A stretch of 21,492 bases of DNA from SP202 sp036339395 (GTDB taxonomy: Bacteria; Planctomycetota; Phycisphaerae; Phycisphaerales; SM1A02): assembly GCA_036339395.1 (NCBI GenBank), contig JAYZBD010000094.1, positions 1 through 21,492 on the forward strand, written 5' to 3'. The notes below the pieces were generated by a model that was not told the DNA's origin, ran no database searches, and saw only the letters and a list, made by a program, of their open reading frames with translations. Made by a program: the position numbers and the translations under genes. Numbering within the stretch: the stretch's first letter is position 1; the number at the start of each line of letters is the position of its first letter. Shown here one piece after another: positions 7,307 to 14,451 of this stretch.

Positions 7307-7528
7307 ATGAACGATCAAGCAGCGACATTGCGAATGGCAGTTGGAGGCGGGCCTGGATCCAGTCCGGCTTTTCATCGTCAAACAGCCCTGGAGGGGCTGC
7401 ATGACCGGTTTGAACGGGGGAGGACCCGGGTATGGAACTCCCTCGAGCACGTTCCGGAGGATGAGCCGGATGACGGTCTTTCAACTCCGGATATCAACCA
7501 GCCACTGGCTGTTCCTGGAGCGCATTGA
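7307..7528 (+). CDS. possible small protein of unknown function (73 residues)
   Basis: The 411 bases between fliF and the convergent aminotransferase gene hold no recognised gene. The best candidate is this 73-codon ORF, whose ATG is preceded by GGAGGT at eight bases. The product is hydrophilic and acidic toward its end (EHVPEDEPDDG), with a basic middle (HDRFERGRTR), no signal, no membrane segment and no family I recognise. Fli genes that usually follow fliF (fliG, fliH, fliI) are not recognisable here in any frame. An overlapping 88-codon frame (7341-7607) lacks a good ribosome binding site. The ORF may be real or chance. Confidence 0.35.
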   Translation: MNDQAATLRMAVGGGPGSSPAFHRQTALEGLHDRFERGRTRVWNSLEHVPEDEPDDGLSTPDINQPLAVPGAH

Positions 7529-7590
7529 ATGTCGTCAAGGGCGCAGGAAATGCCTGTTTGACCCAATACATGGGGCGAGCCGGCAGGCAG

Positions 7591-8769
7591 TCATTCCTTG
7601 TCCCTGAACCGTGCTCGTTTCATCATCAGTTCAAGTGTCTGGCCAATGAGCTCGATCTCGGATTCGGACAATCCCACGTACATCGGGAGTGCAATGGTCC
7701 TCTGGCTCACTGACTCGGACATGGGAAAGTCCCCGGGTTCATATCCGTATTCCCTGCGGAAATGGTTGAACAGCGGAATGGACGGGAAGTAGGCGGCAGC
7801 ACCAATGTCATGCCGTCGAAGACCCTCGATGATTTCATCGCGGTCCTCCCGCGAATAGGGCAGCCCGAGCCGGACGACATAGACGAACCAGCTCATGAAG
7901 ACATCGGCTTCCACGGTCGGAAGGACCAGGTCGGATACGTTGGCCAGTGCCTGGGTGTACAGCGATGCAACCAATGCCCGTGCCTCCATGATCTCGTCCA
8001 GCCGTTTCATCTGGGACACGCCAAGGGCAGCATGAAGTTCACTCATCCTGTAATTCCATCCCAGCCGTTCAACACCAAGATTCGTTCCAGTCGTCCCCGG
8101 CGCAGAACGATCTCCAGCGGCCCGCCCCTGGTTCCGCATCGAGCGGCATGCATCGGCGAGTCGTTCATCATCCGTAACGATCATGCCACCCTCGCCTGTC
8201 GTTATCTGCTTGTTCGGATAGAAGGCGAAAACGGCAGCACGACCGAATCGACCGATGGGCTCGTTGGCCAGCCGACCACCAAGTCCTTCACAGGCATCTT
8301 CGATCAGGGGGATTTCATGCTTCGCTGAAAGTGCGGCAAGTTCCCGCATTCCGGTGGGATTTCCGAATACCTCGACCCCGATGATCGCGCGAGTTTGATC
8401 CGTCAGTTTCGACTCGACATCCTCGGCATTGATATTGAGAGTTCTTGGGTCGCAATCGACGAATACCGGTTTCGCACCGGCATGTTCGATGCAGTTTGCA
8501 GAAGCAACGAAACTGAATGCCGGCGTGATGACCTCGTCCCCGGGGCCGATCCCCAGTGCCTCAAGAACCAGGTGCAGTCCCGCCGTGCCCGAGCTGACGG
8601 CGACCGCCTCGGATCGACCGATTCTCTGGGACATCATGTCCTCGAATGCAAGTGTTGAAGGCCCAATGCTCAGTCGGCCACTGCGGAGAACATCCGCCAC
8701 GGCGCGCACATCCGCGTCATTGATGTCAGGTCGACTCAGTGGAATGACGTTGCTCACGTGTGCGGACAT
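7591..8769 (-). CDS. DegT/DnrJ/EryC1/StrS-family PLP aminotransferase
   Basis: A 392-residue protein of the sugar aminotransferase family (fold type I, pyridoxal phosphate). Visible marks are the N-terminal LSRPDI, GRLSIGPSTLAFE (31-43), the cofactor-binding SSGTAGLHL (59-67), TPAFSFVASANCI (82-94), D158 in LIEDACEG, and Schiff-base lysine K187 in FAFYPNKQITTGEGG. NYRMSELHAALG also fits the family. Such enzymes transfer an amino group to 4-keto or 3-keto nucleotide sugars for surface polysaccharide or, as in PseC/FlmB, flagellin glycosylation; the substrate cannot be read from the sequence. It lies 42 bases downstream of the HEAT-like gene on the same strand. The ATG at 8769 has GAAGG directly abutting it, so a GTG four codons later is an alternative start. 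Confidence 0.9.
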   Translation of the reverse strand: MSAHVSNVIPLSRPDINDADVRAVADVLRSGRLSIGPSTLAFEDMMSQRIGRSEAVAVSSGTAGLHLVLEALGIGPGDEVITPAFSFVASANCIEHAGAKPVFVDCDPRTLNINAEDVESKLTDQTRAIIGVEVFGNPTGMRELAALSAKHEIPLIEDACEGLGGRLANEPIGRFGRAAVFAFYPNKQITTGEGGMIVTDDERLADACRSMRNQGRAAGDRSAPGTTGTNLGVERLGWNYRMSELHAALGVSQMKRLDEIMEARALVASLYTQALANVSDLVLPTVEADVFMSWFVYVVRLGLPYSREDRDEIIEGLRRHDIGAAAYFPSIPLFNHFRREYGYEPGDFPMSESVSQRTIALPMYVGLSESEIELIGQTLELMMKRARFRDKE

Positions 8770-8811
8770 CCTTCAGACTCGGGCGGGTGGATGCCCTGGC
8801 CCGGGCTCCAT

Positions 8812-10323
8812 TCAGTTCAATCCCGAGACTTCCACGAGAGCCTCGTCAAGTTTTCCGGTGTGCTTCAGATACAACCAGGCAGCCTGGGCCTGCAGCATTT
8901 CGCCAAGCATGCTGCCACCTGCGGCAATCCGACCAAGTTGCTGGACATCCTGGTCCTTCAACCCGGCCCCGTCTCTCGCCAGGAGGAGGAGTGCAAGCGA
9001 GTCAGGCCGTGAAGAACCGATCCTGCGGATCGGCCGAGCAGCTTCGACCAGTTCGGGAGAATGGCCTTGCAGCGCTCCGATGAGGAGCGTCTGCTGTTTC
9101 ATGCTGTCATCGTCCGAGTCAAGGAGCAGCTGGGAAGCGACTTCTGCATCAAGAATGGACAGGTTCGACATGGCTGAAATTGCCTGGGCTCGAACGTCCA
9201 GTTCCCTGGCGGTCCGGGTCGGGGCATCCAGACGATTGATGAAGTACACGTAGATGGTCCTGGACTGTTCCTTGGGCATGGCGTGAGCGTGCCGAAGTGC
9301 CCACTCGATGCACTGTGGGTGCCCCGTATCAATGAGGGCTTCCATGGTTTCGATGACGTTGTGATCGGCTGCGATGGCATTCGATGCAGCCGCCATTCGT
9401 TGTATCAACTCATCATCATCAGCCCCAAGCCGCTTGCGTGCGGAGGAGTTGACTGGAATTCCCGCCTCGAGCAGTTGGAGCCCGGCACGAACACGTTGGT
9501 GGTAGGTGGGGTCGTCTCCGAGAATGCGATTCCAGTGGGGCCTTCCCAGTTCTGGGTTCATCGTCATGAGACTGAATGTGCCCCAGTATGCCAGGTCCTC
9601 ATCGTCGACCTGGCGAAGCATGTCATTGAGCCACGGAGCTGCAGCATTTATCTCGTAGACGCGGACAACGTCGAACATCCGTTGGAGGACCTGTTCACGT
9701 TCAGTCTGGGTCGCCTTCTTCAGTCGCGTCGAAATCGTGCTGAGAGCGGCTTCGTCACCGCCATTGGCCAGAAGCAGGCTTGCAACTCCGGCAATCAGGA
9801 GGTCATTGTCATCTGCAAGTTCTTGAAGCCGCTCGATATCGATTGGTTCTCCGGCTTCCTGGAGTTCCGCCATGAGCAGGAGCCGATTTGAAGTTTCCAG
9901 TCGGTTCCATTCCAGGAGTTTCTGCATGGTTTCGGCATGGATGAGGTCCAGGTCGATGGCGGTGGAGAGGGCCTGTTCTCGTGCAAGCGGATCGACCTGG
10001 GTGACAAGGAGCGGATCGAGCCCGGTATCGGAATCGATCTCTGCAAGGCCCAGCAATGCGTGGACCTGGACCTGCCACTCCTTGTGTTGGAGCAGGTCAT
10101 AGAAGAGCGGCCGCATCTCCTGATCACGAAGCACTCTGAGCGAGGACAGTCGAATCAGGTGGCTGCCATCCCGCTGGGCCTGGGCGGAACGGACCAGGTG
10201 TCGTTTCGCACTTTCTGCAAGATCAGCCATGGCCGCTGTTGCGGGCAGGTTCACGCCGCCAAGAGCGACGATCGCGCCGAGCAGGGCGACAGCCCGAACA
10301 GGTATCTGGAAGCGAAATCGCAT
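8812..10323 (-). CDS. secreted HEAT-repeat-like helical protein
   Basis: A 503-residue protein beginning 12 bases after the dnaA stop, with no clear Shine-Dalgarno, so translation may be coupled to dnaA. Residues about 8-32 form a signal peptide (basic RFRFQIPVR, then a hydrophobic core, ending ATAAMA). The rest is almost wholly helical, with repeated pairs of the HEAT/armadillo type, for example QVQVHALLGLAEIDSDTG and RAQAISAMSNLSILDAEVAS. It therefore looks like a periplasmic or cell-surface scaffold or protein-binding solenoid. No catalytic motif or membrane anchor is visible. Why such a gene follows dnaA is unclear; the functions need not be related. Confidence 0.8.
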   Translation of the reverse strand: MRFRFQIPVRAVALLGAIVALGGVNLPATAAMADLAESAKRHLVRSAQAQRDGSHLIRLSSLRVLRDQEMRPLFYDLLQHKEWQVQVHALLGLAEIDSDTGLDPLLVTQVDPLAREQALSTAIDLDLIHAETMQKLLEWNRLETSNRLLLMAELQEAGEPIDIERLQELADDNDLLIAGVASLLLANGGDEAALSTISTRLKKATQTEREQVLQRMFDVVRVYEINAAAPWLNDMLRQVDDEDLAYWGTFSLMTMNPELGRPHWNRILGDDPTYHQRVRAGLQLLEAGIPVNSSARKRLGADDDELIQRMAAASNAIAADHNVIETMEALIDTGHPQCIEWALRHAHAMPKEQSRTIYVYFINRLDAPTRTARELDVRAQAISAMSNLSILDAEVASQLLLDSDDDSMKQQTLLIGALQGHSPELVEAARPIRRIGSSRPDSLALLLLARDGAGLKDQDVQQLGRIAAGGSMLGEMLQAQAAWLYLKHTGKLDEALVEVSGLN

Positions 10324-10335
10324 GCCAGCAGTGTA

Positions 10336-11934
10336 TCAGACTGTTGAGCGACCCTTGTTTCGACTGTGGGACTTGATGTCGCGTCGCAACTCATCCAGCA
10401 GGTTCATCAGGTCAATCTGCTCCATTTCACCACCTGGGGCCCGAAGTTCGATCAATGGGCCATGGTCAAGGAGGGTTGCAATCCGATGTGCGGCTGCATG
10501 CATCGAGGAGTGGTTTCTTCTCCCCATGGCCTGGGCGATCTCTGGATAGCTGGCAGTTGTCAACGACCTGGCAAGATGCGCCACGAGGCTCCTGGCAATC
10601 GTGATGCGTTGATGGCGTGATGAACCAGCCAGTTCCGCCCTGCTGACCCCGGTTCGAAGGCTTACGCATTCGACGACCGTGGAAACTGGGACTGGCGCTT
10701 CTGGTGCCCACTGGTTCGAAGCGAATACCCGCTTGACCGCGACCGGTCCGATGGATCGATCCTGGCTTTCATTGAAGCCGGGCATGAACATCTGCTCGGG
10801 ATCGTCGGAAGGGGAGTGCACGGGGTCGACGATCTGCATCGCTTTCAGTCGGGTCAGGGCTCCCTGTATTTCACGTCCGGACCCGAGACACTTCGATGCG
10901 ACGAGACGTGCCGCCGCCTCGTTGAGCCGAAGTGAGCGATCGACTGCGAACCGATGGACGAGTGCAAGTCGTGTCTCGTTGCATGGTCGCTCGAGTTGGA
11001 CGACCAACCCGCTGAGGAACCTGCTGACCAGGTTCCGGTTGAAGGGAACGGAAGTGGAGCCCGGATGATCTGTGGAGGCCATGGCCAGCCGGGCCCCGGT
11101 CAACTCGATCGCTTCGAGGGTATGTTGGAACTCCTCCTGGGTCTTCTTCTTCCCGGAGATGAAATGCACATCATCGATCGCAAGCAGTGAGAGGCCCCTG
11201 TAGGCCGCCCGAAACCGGTCGAGTGTGCCCTGGCGGACGGCCGTTATGTACTCGTTGGTGAACTGCTCGCCGGTCACGTACCGGGTGCGGGACCTGCCCC
11301 GATCCAGTTCCATGACCCTTCGGCAGAGCCCCTGGAGGATGTGGGTCTTTCCAAGTCCACATCCGCCGTGGATGAAGAGGGGGGAGAGGGGGGAATGGTC
11401 CCCTTCTTCCGCCAGCCTTGAGGCGGCGGTCCAGGCAAGCCGGTTGCAGTCCCCGACGACGAATCGGTCGAGCACATGGAACCGGGTCCGGGCCGGGGCA
11501 GGAGGCCGCGACCCCCGAGTCCTGTCGGGAGCCTGCGGCCTGGTTGTCGGCGCATCCCGTGCGCCTTGATTCTCTTCCTGGTTTCCTGCCACGGCGTCTA
11601 CGATCACCTGGATGTTCGTATCGGGGGCAATGCACTTTCCTGCGATGTCCCTGAGATCATCTCCAAATCGTCTCCTGATCCAATCGGCTGCGAAACGTGT
11701 TTGCGCCATGATCTCAAGGTGGCCATCCTGTATCCGGATACGCGTATCCTTGAACCACATTGCATAGGACCGCTCTCCGAGCTTTTTCGACAGTTCTCTT
11801 GCGACCTGTGCTGTCTGGTTGCTTGAGTTGTTGAGCGGGGTCGTTGGCACGTGCTTGATCGGTTCTGTGGAGTATGGAAGGCTCGATGCATGAAGCATGC
11901 TGGTGGGACTGAAGCAACCGGCCATGTGCGTCAT
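10336..11934 (-). CDS. dnaA: DnaA, chromosomal replication initiator
   Basis: Up to 532 residues from ATG 11934; later starts (ATG 11898, GTG 11850) are possible, as none has a good Shine-Dalgarno. Domain I is near 43-98 (ELSKKLGERSYAMWF). A Pro/Arg-rich linker spans 120-150. The AAA+ domain has Walker A GGCGLGKTH (190-198), Walker B LLAIDD (250-255), R305 in NLVSRF and sensor-II R354 in GSGREIQGAL. A Ser/Asp/Met-rich insert of about 25 residues (371-396) precedes domain IV. The DnaA-box signature is GRRNHSSMHAA (471-481), where E. coli has GGRDHTTVLHA, so the base-reading Asp is Asn and both Thr are Ser. A C-terminal tail of about 45 residues follows the signature. dnaN and recF are not adjacent. 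The HEAT-like gene follows after 12 bases. Confidence 0.94.
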   Translation of the reverse strand: MTHMAGCFSPTSMLHASSLPYSTEPIKHVPTTPLNNSSNQTAQVARELSKKLGERSYAMWFKDTRIRIQDGHLEIMAQTRFAADWIRRRFGDDLRDIAGKCIAPDTNIQVIVDAVAGNQEENQGARDAPTTRPQAPDRTRGSRPPAPARTRFHVLDRFVVGDCNRLAWTAASRLAEEGDHSPLSPLFIHGGCGLGKTHILQGLCRRVMELDRGRSRTRYVTGEQFTNEYITAVRQGTLDRFRAAYRGLSLLAIDDVHFISGKKKTQEEFQHTLEAIELTGARLAMASTDHPGSTSVPFNRNLVSRFLSGLVVQLERPCNETRLALVHRFAVDRSLRLNEAAARLVASKCLGSGREIQGALTRLKAMQIVDPVHSPSDDPEQMFMPGFNESQDRSIGPVAVKRVFASNQWAPEAPVPVSTVVECVSLRTGVSRAELAGSSRHQRITIARSLVAHLARSLTTASYPEIAQAMGRRNHSSMHAAAHRIATLLDHGPLIELRAPGGEMEQIDLMNLLDELRRDIKSHSRNKGRSTV

Positions 11935-11984
11935 GCGAGCATGGCTGGTGAAGGCGGGGGAGGAACGACATCGCGTCGTGCCAT

Positions 11985-12015
11985 GTCATGCAACATGACT
12001 GCATTCAGTCATGCA
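11985..12015. repeat. perfect inverted repeat and direct repeat upstream of dnaA
   Basis: CATGACTG (11994-12001), CATT, CAGTCATG (12006-12013) is a perfect eight-base-pair inverted repeat with a four-base spacer. It lies 60 bases upstream of the dnaA ATG. GTCATGCA also occurs twice in direct orientation (11985-11992 and 12008-12015). This would suit an operator or an mRNA leader hairpin for dnaA. The repeats are seen; the role is inferred. Confidence 0.55.
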
Positions 12016-12220
12016 CATGAAGTTGCCTGGCCCACCTTCGGGGCGCTGTCCGTGGCGAACGAAGTCGTTTCCTTGCAGCAAGGCATCAAGGTCCGGCGAC
12101 GTTGCCTGTGTGTTCTCGCTGCCGATCGGCTGGAACTGTTCAATGGGGTGCCGAAGGGAACCGGATTGCACGCAGGCTCGTCGGCCATCCCTGGCCGAAC
12201 CGCCAAGGGTAGATTCCCGG

Positions 12221-12355
12221 TGTGGATCCAACAAGGGGATGTTCGTGAAGCTTCGGTGAGTTCATGCAGGGAACCTCTCGAATTCAAGCCTGAATGAATT
12301 TGAAAAAACATTCATCCACACACGGCAACGGTCATTGTCAATGGTTCGTGGACAA
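12221..12355. promoter_or_regulatory. DnaA-box-like sites beside an AT-rich patch
   Basis: TCATCCACA at 12312-12320 differs from TTATCCACA by one base. CGTGGACAA at 12347-12355 (TTGTCCACG on the minus strand) and TGTGGATCC at 12221-12229 each differ by two. The AT-rich patch 12280-12315 carries overlapping inverted repeats, AATTCA/TGAATT (12281-12286, 12295-12300) and TGAATG/CATTCA (12291-12296, 12309-12314), and an A6 run. This may be an autoregulatory site or part of an origin. Individual boxes are weak. Confidence 0.3.
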
Positions 12356-12368
12356 CTCGATCCACGGC

Positions 12369-13289
12369 TCATGCTCGACCGGCGAGGCTTGAGATGTAGG
12401 CATTACGATGCGACGTTCCTCGGAAGCCGAGGTCTTCATAGATCTGGATCGCCGGGAGGTTCTTCGTATCGACGGCAAGGGTCATTCGGCGGAAGGTTGA
12501 ACCGGAGTAGCGCGCCAACTGTGTTTCAAGCAGATGCCTGCCAAGTCCACGCCCCCGTACAGGAGGAGCGAGGCCAAGGTAGACCAGCTCGATGTTGCCA
12601 TGCTCCCTCGAATGGTTCACAAGGATTGCACCGGCAAAGACATCATCGATCTTGGCAAGCAGCCATCCATCAGGATCATGGCGACCAGATGACTTGTGTC
12701 CCAGGATGATGTCCTCGGTCCGACGTAATCCACAGAGTCCAGCGCAATCAAGGGTTTCCTCATAGGAGGCATCAAGAATGCAACCGAGCGTGTCATCCAT
12801 GCAATCAGTCCAGGCGATCAGTTCAACTCCTGGTGCAGGAGGTGGGGTCGCGCAGGCACGTGTCAAGGAACGTTCCATGTACAGCAAGGTGGTCAGTGGT
12901 TCGAGTCCACCTGCGACGTGGGCATCGTGGCCCAGATTGTCATCACATGAGAGCAATGACTGCCCGAGATCGACATCCTGATCTTCAAGGTACGACAGGG
13001 CATGCCGCAGCAACGTGGCTCGTTGCTGGACCTGGCCCTGATTTCGGACCGAGCTGAGAAAGATCATGGCCGTTCGGCCTGCCGAGGGTACGCAGAGCAC
13101 GCTGCTCTCCAGGGTGCCTTCGGCATCACGGCAGCCCCAGATCCAGTCAAGCCCGATGCTGTTTTCAGTCGCGTACCGTTCGAACCGTGCCGCCATGGCC
13201 CTGCCAGACCCCGGCTGCAGCAGGGCCAGGATAGCCTCCTGGCGCTCTTCGACGCCTATCATTTCAGGCTGGAACAGGCCGCTGGTCAT
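12369..13289 (-). CDS. GNAT-family N-acetyltransferase, probably two-domain
   Basis: A 306-residue protein. The C-terminal half (about 154-300) is a typical GNAT fold: beta-strand 4 IELVYLGLAPPVRGRGLG with the acetyl-CoA pyrophosphate loop R245-G250, then N277 and Y284 in the NLPAIQIYEDLGF block. The N-terminal half (1-145) ends in AGGLEPLTTLLYMER, which looks like the end of a second, degenerate GNAT domain lacking the RxxGxG loop, the arrangement seen in MshD-like tandem acetyltransferases. The substrate is unknown. It lies 434 bases upstream of dnaA on the same strand and is divergent from the secreted orphan at 13367. No strong Shine-Dalgarno precedes ATG 13289. Confidence 0.82.
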   Translation of the reverse strand: MTSGLFQPEMIGVEERQEAILALLQPGSGRAMAARFERYATENSIGLDWIWGCRDAEGTLESSVLCVPSAGRTAMIFLSSVRNQGQVQQRATLLRHALSYLEDQDVDLGQSLLSCDDNLGHDAHVAGGLEPLTTLLYMERSLTRACATPPPAPGVELIAWTDCMDDTLGCILDASYEETLDCAGLCGLRRTEDIILGHKSSGRHDPDGWLLAKIDDVFAGAILVNHSREHGNIELVYLGLAPPVRGRGLGRHLLETQLARYSGSTFRRMTLAVDTKNLPAIQIYEDLGFRGTSHRNAYISSLAGRA

Positions 13290-13366
13290 GGCTTGATACC
13301 CTGTTTCCTCTGGAGGTCTTGATTGGGTTAGAATACCCTGTTCAAACTGTCGCAGGAGTAATGAAG

Positions 13367-13999
13367 ATGCATTTCAACAGGTCATTCACCATGCTGCTGC
13401 TGGTCGGATTCCTCGCATCGCTGCTAGGGCTTTCCACCCTTGCGGACGCCTATCCGAAGCCGAGGCCGATTCCTGCTCGGCCTGAGTTGAACTTCGAGCC
13501 GGGTCCCTTGCGTATTCGCCAGAGCCAGAAGGATGGGAGTTGGTACTGGTACATGACCTATACGGTCTCGAACTACACGGGCGAAGATCGCATCTGGGCA
13601 CCGACCTTCGTTCTCTTCACGGACCGGGGAGACATCCTTGAATCCGGGCGTGATGTTCACCGTGAAATCTCCGAGGAGTTTCACGCATTCCTTGGCAATG
13701 AACTCCTTGAACCTCAGCACCAGATCATCGGTGACCTGCTCCAGGGCGAACGAAACGCGCGCAGTGGTTTGATTCTCTGGCCGGCACCGTCGGTGGATGT
13801 GAATGAAGTGTCCTTGTTTTCAACCGGCATCAGCAGCGAGACAGCAGTCGTCGAACATCCCGTTTCCGGGAAACCGATTACGCTTCACAAGACACTGATG
13901 ATGGAATACCTCATTCCAGGTAATGCAACGGCTCTCGGGGACCAGCCCGTCCAGCCCCACCCTGACATAGACCGATCCCCTCGTTGGATTTACCGCTGA
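13367..13999 (+). CDS. secreted protein of unknown function
   Basis: A 210-residue protein starting at ATG 13367, chosen because AGGAG (13354-13358) is eight bases upstream; the ATG at 13361 is too close to it and the ATG at 13319 has no support. Residues 1-28 form a signal peptide: basic HFNR, the core MLLLVGFLASLLGLSTL, and an ADA-like cleavage site. The mature part starts with Pro-rich YPKPRPIPARPE and then looks beta-rich, with a distinctive WYWYMTYTVSNYTGEDRIW stretch reminiscent of an immunoglobulin-like or CARDB-type beta sandwich. No catalytic motif is seen and I do not recognise the family. A possible -10 element TAGAAT lies at 13329. Confidence 0.75.
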   Translation: MHFNRSFTMLLLVGFLASLLGLSTLADAYPKPRPIPARPELNFEPGPLRIRQSQKDGSWYWYMTYTVSNYTGEDRIWAPTFVLFTDRGDILESGRDVHREISEEFHAFLGNELLEPQHQIIGDLLQGERNARSGLILWPAPSVDVNEVSLFSTGISSETAVVEHPVSGKPITLHKTLMMEYLIPGNATALGDQPVQPHPDIDRSPRWIYR

Positions 14000-14012
14000 G
14001 GATTGATACAAT
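13984..14012 (+). promoter_or_regulatory. possible sigma-70-type promoter for rpmA-obgE
   Basis: TTGGAT (13984-13989) and TACAAT (14007-14012) are 17 bases apart. The -10 agrees with TATAAT at five of six positions and the -35 at the leading TTG only. It overlaps the end of the secreted-protein gene and would give rpmA a leader of about 60 bases. Confidence 0.35.
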
Positions 14013-14080
14013 GGCCCGCCCGACTGAGCGTCTCCGGGGAACGTGTTCGAAGGGGCTGCAGTTGGATAGAGGAGCGTGTG

Positions 14081-14362
14081 ATGGCACATAAGAAGGGACA
14101 GGGTTCCTCCAAGAATGGTCGCGATTCCAATCCGCAGTTTCGCGGTGTGAAGTTGTCCGGTGGCCAGTTCGCCAAGGCCGGAGCCATCATCGTTCGACAG
14201 TGCGGCACCCACTTCAAGCCTGGTTATCTCGTCGGGCGTGGCAAGGATGACACCCTGTACGCCCTGGCCAACGGCCAGGTGCAGTTCAGAACCCGCCATG
14301 TCGACATCGTCCCAGTCGACGAGAGCGTGCCTGCCTACGCAGCTATTTCCAGCACGAGCTGA
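14081..14362 (+). CDS. rpmA: Ribosomal protein bL27
   Basis: A 93-residue protein with ATG 14081, preceded by GAGGAG at six bases. The start MAHKKGQGSSKNGRDSNPQF is close to invariant in bL27, and the downstream GGQFAKAGAIIVRQCGTHF and GYLVGRGKDDTLYAL complete the family pattern. The N-terminus reaches the peptidyl-transferase centre of the 50S subunit. The protein begins directly with the mature-type MAHKKG and has no Firmicute-type cleaved leader. In most bacteria rplU-rpmA-obg are adjacent; here rplU (bL21) is not upstream and a secreted orphan takes its place. Confidence 0.97.
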   Translation: MAHKKGQGSSKNGRDSNPQFRGVKLSGGQFAKAGAIIVRQCGTHFKPGYLVGRGKDDTLYALANGQVQFRTRHVDIVPVDESVPAYAAISSTS

Positions 14363-14398
14363 ACAGCTCCCAGGACAATCTCCCATGACCTTGCCAAT

Positions 14399-14430
14399 CC
14401 CGGCGATGCTCATGATTCCATATCGCCGGG
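14399..14430. other. inverted repeat between rpmA and obgE
   Basis: CCCGGCGA (14399-14406) and TCGCCGGG (14423-14430) form a perfect eight-base-pair stem with a 16-base loop in the 89-base gap before obgE, ending 21 bases before its ATG. No T-tract follows. It may be an attenuator, an mRNA-processing site or a translational control hairpin that reduces obgE output relative to rpmA. Confidence 0.5.
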
Positions 14431-14451
14431 ACCTCCCCAGGAACTCATGCC

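Larger units (their letters stand above)
11935..12368. other. 434-base non-coding region upstream of dnaA
   Basis: No convincing gene is present. A plus-strand 148-codon frame (11851-12297) overlaps the dnaA 5' end and shows no ribosome binding site or known motif. The stretch holds the inverted and direct repeats at 11985-12015, three loose DnaA-box-like nonamers (12221-12229, 12312-12320, 12347-12355) and an AT-rich patch at 12280-12315 in GC-rich surroundings. It is the likely dnaA promoter region and a candidate, unproven, replication-control region. Confidence 0.5.

Noticed and set aside
11851..12297. 148-codon plus-strand frame across the dnaA 5' end and its upstream region
   Set aside because: No ribosome binding site or motif, and it overlaps the dnaA N-terminus on the other strand.
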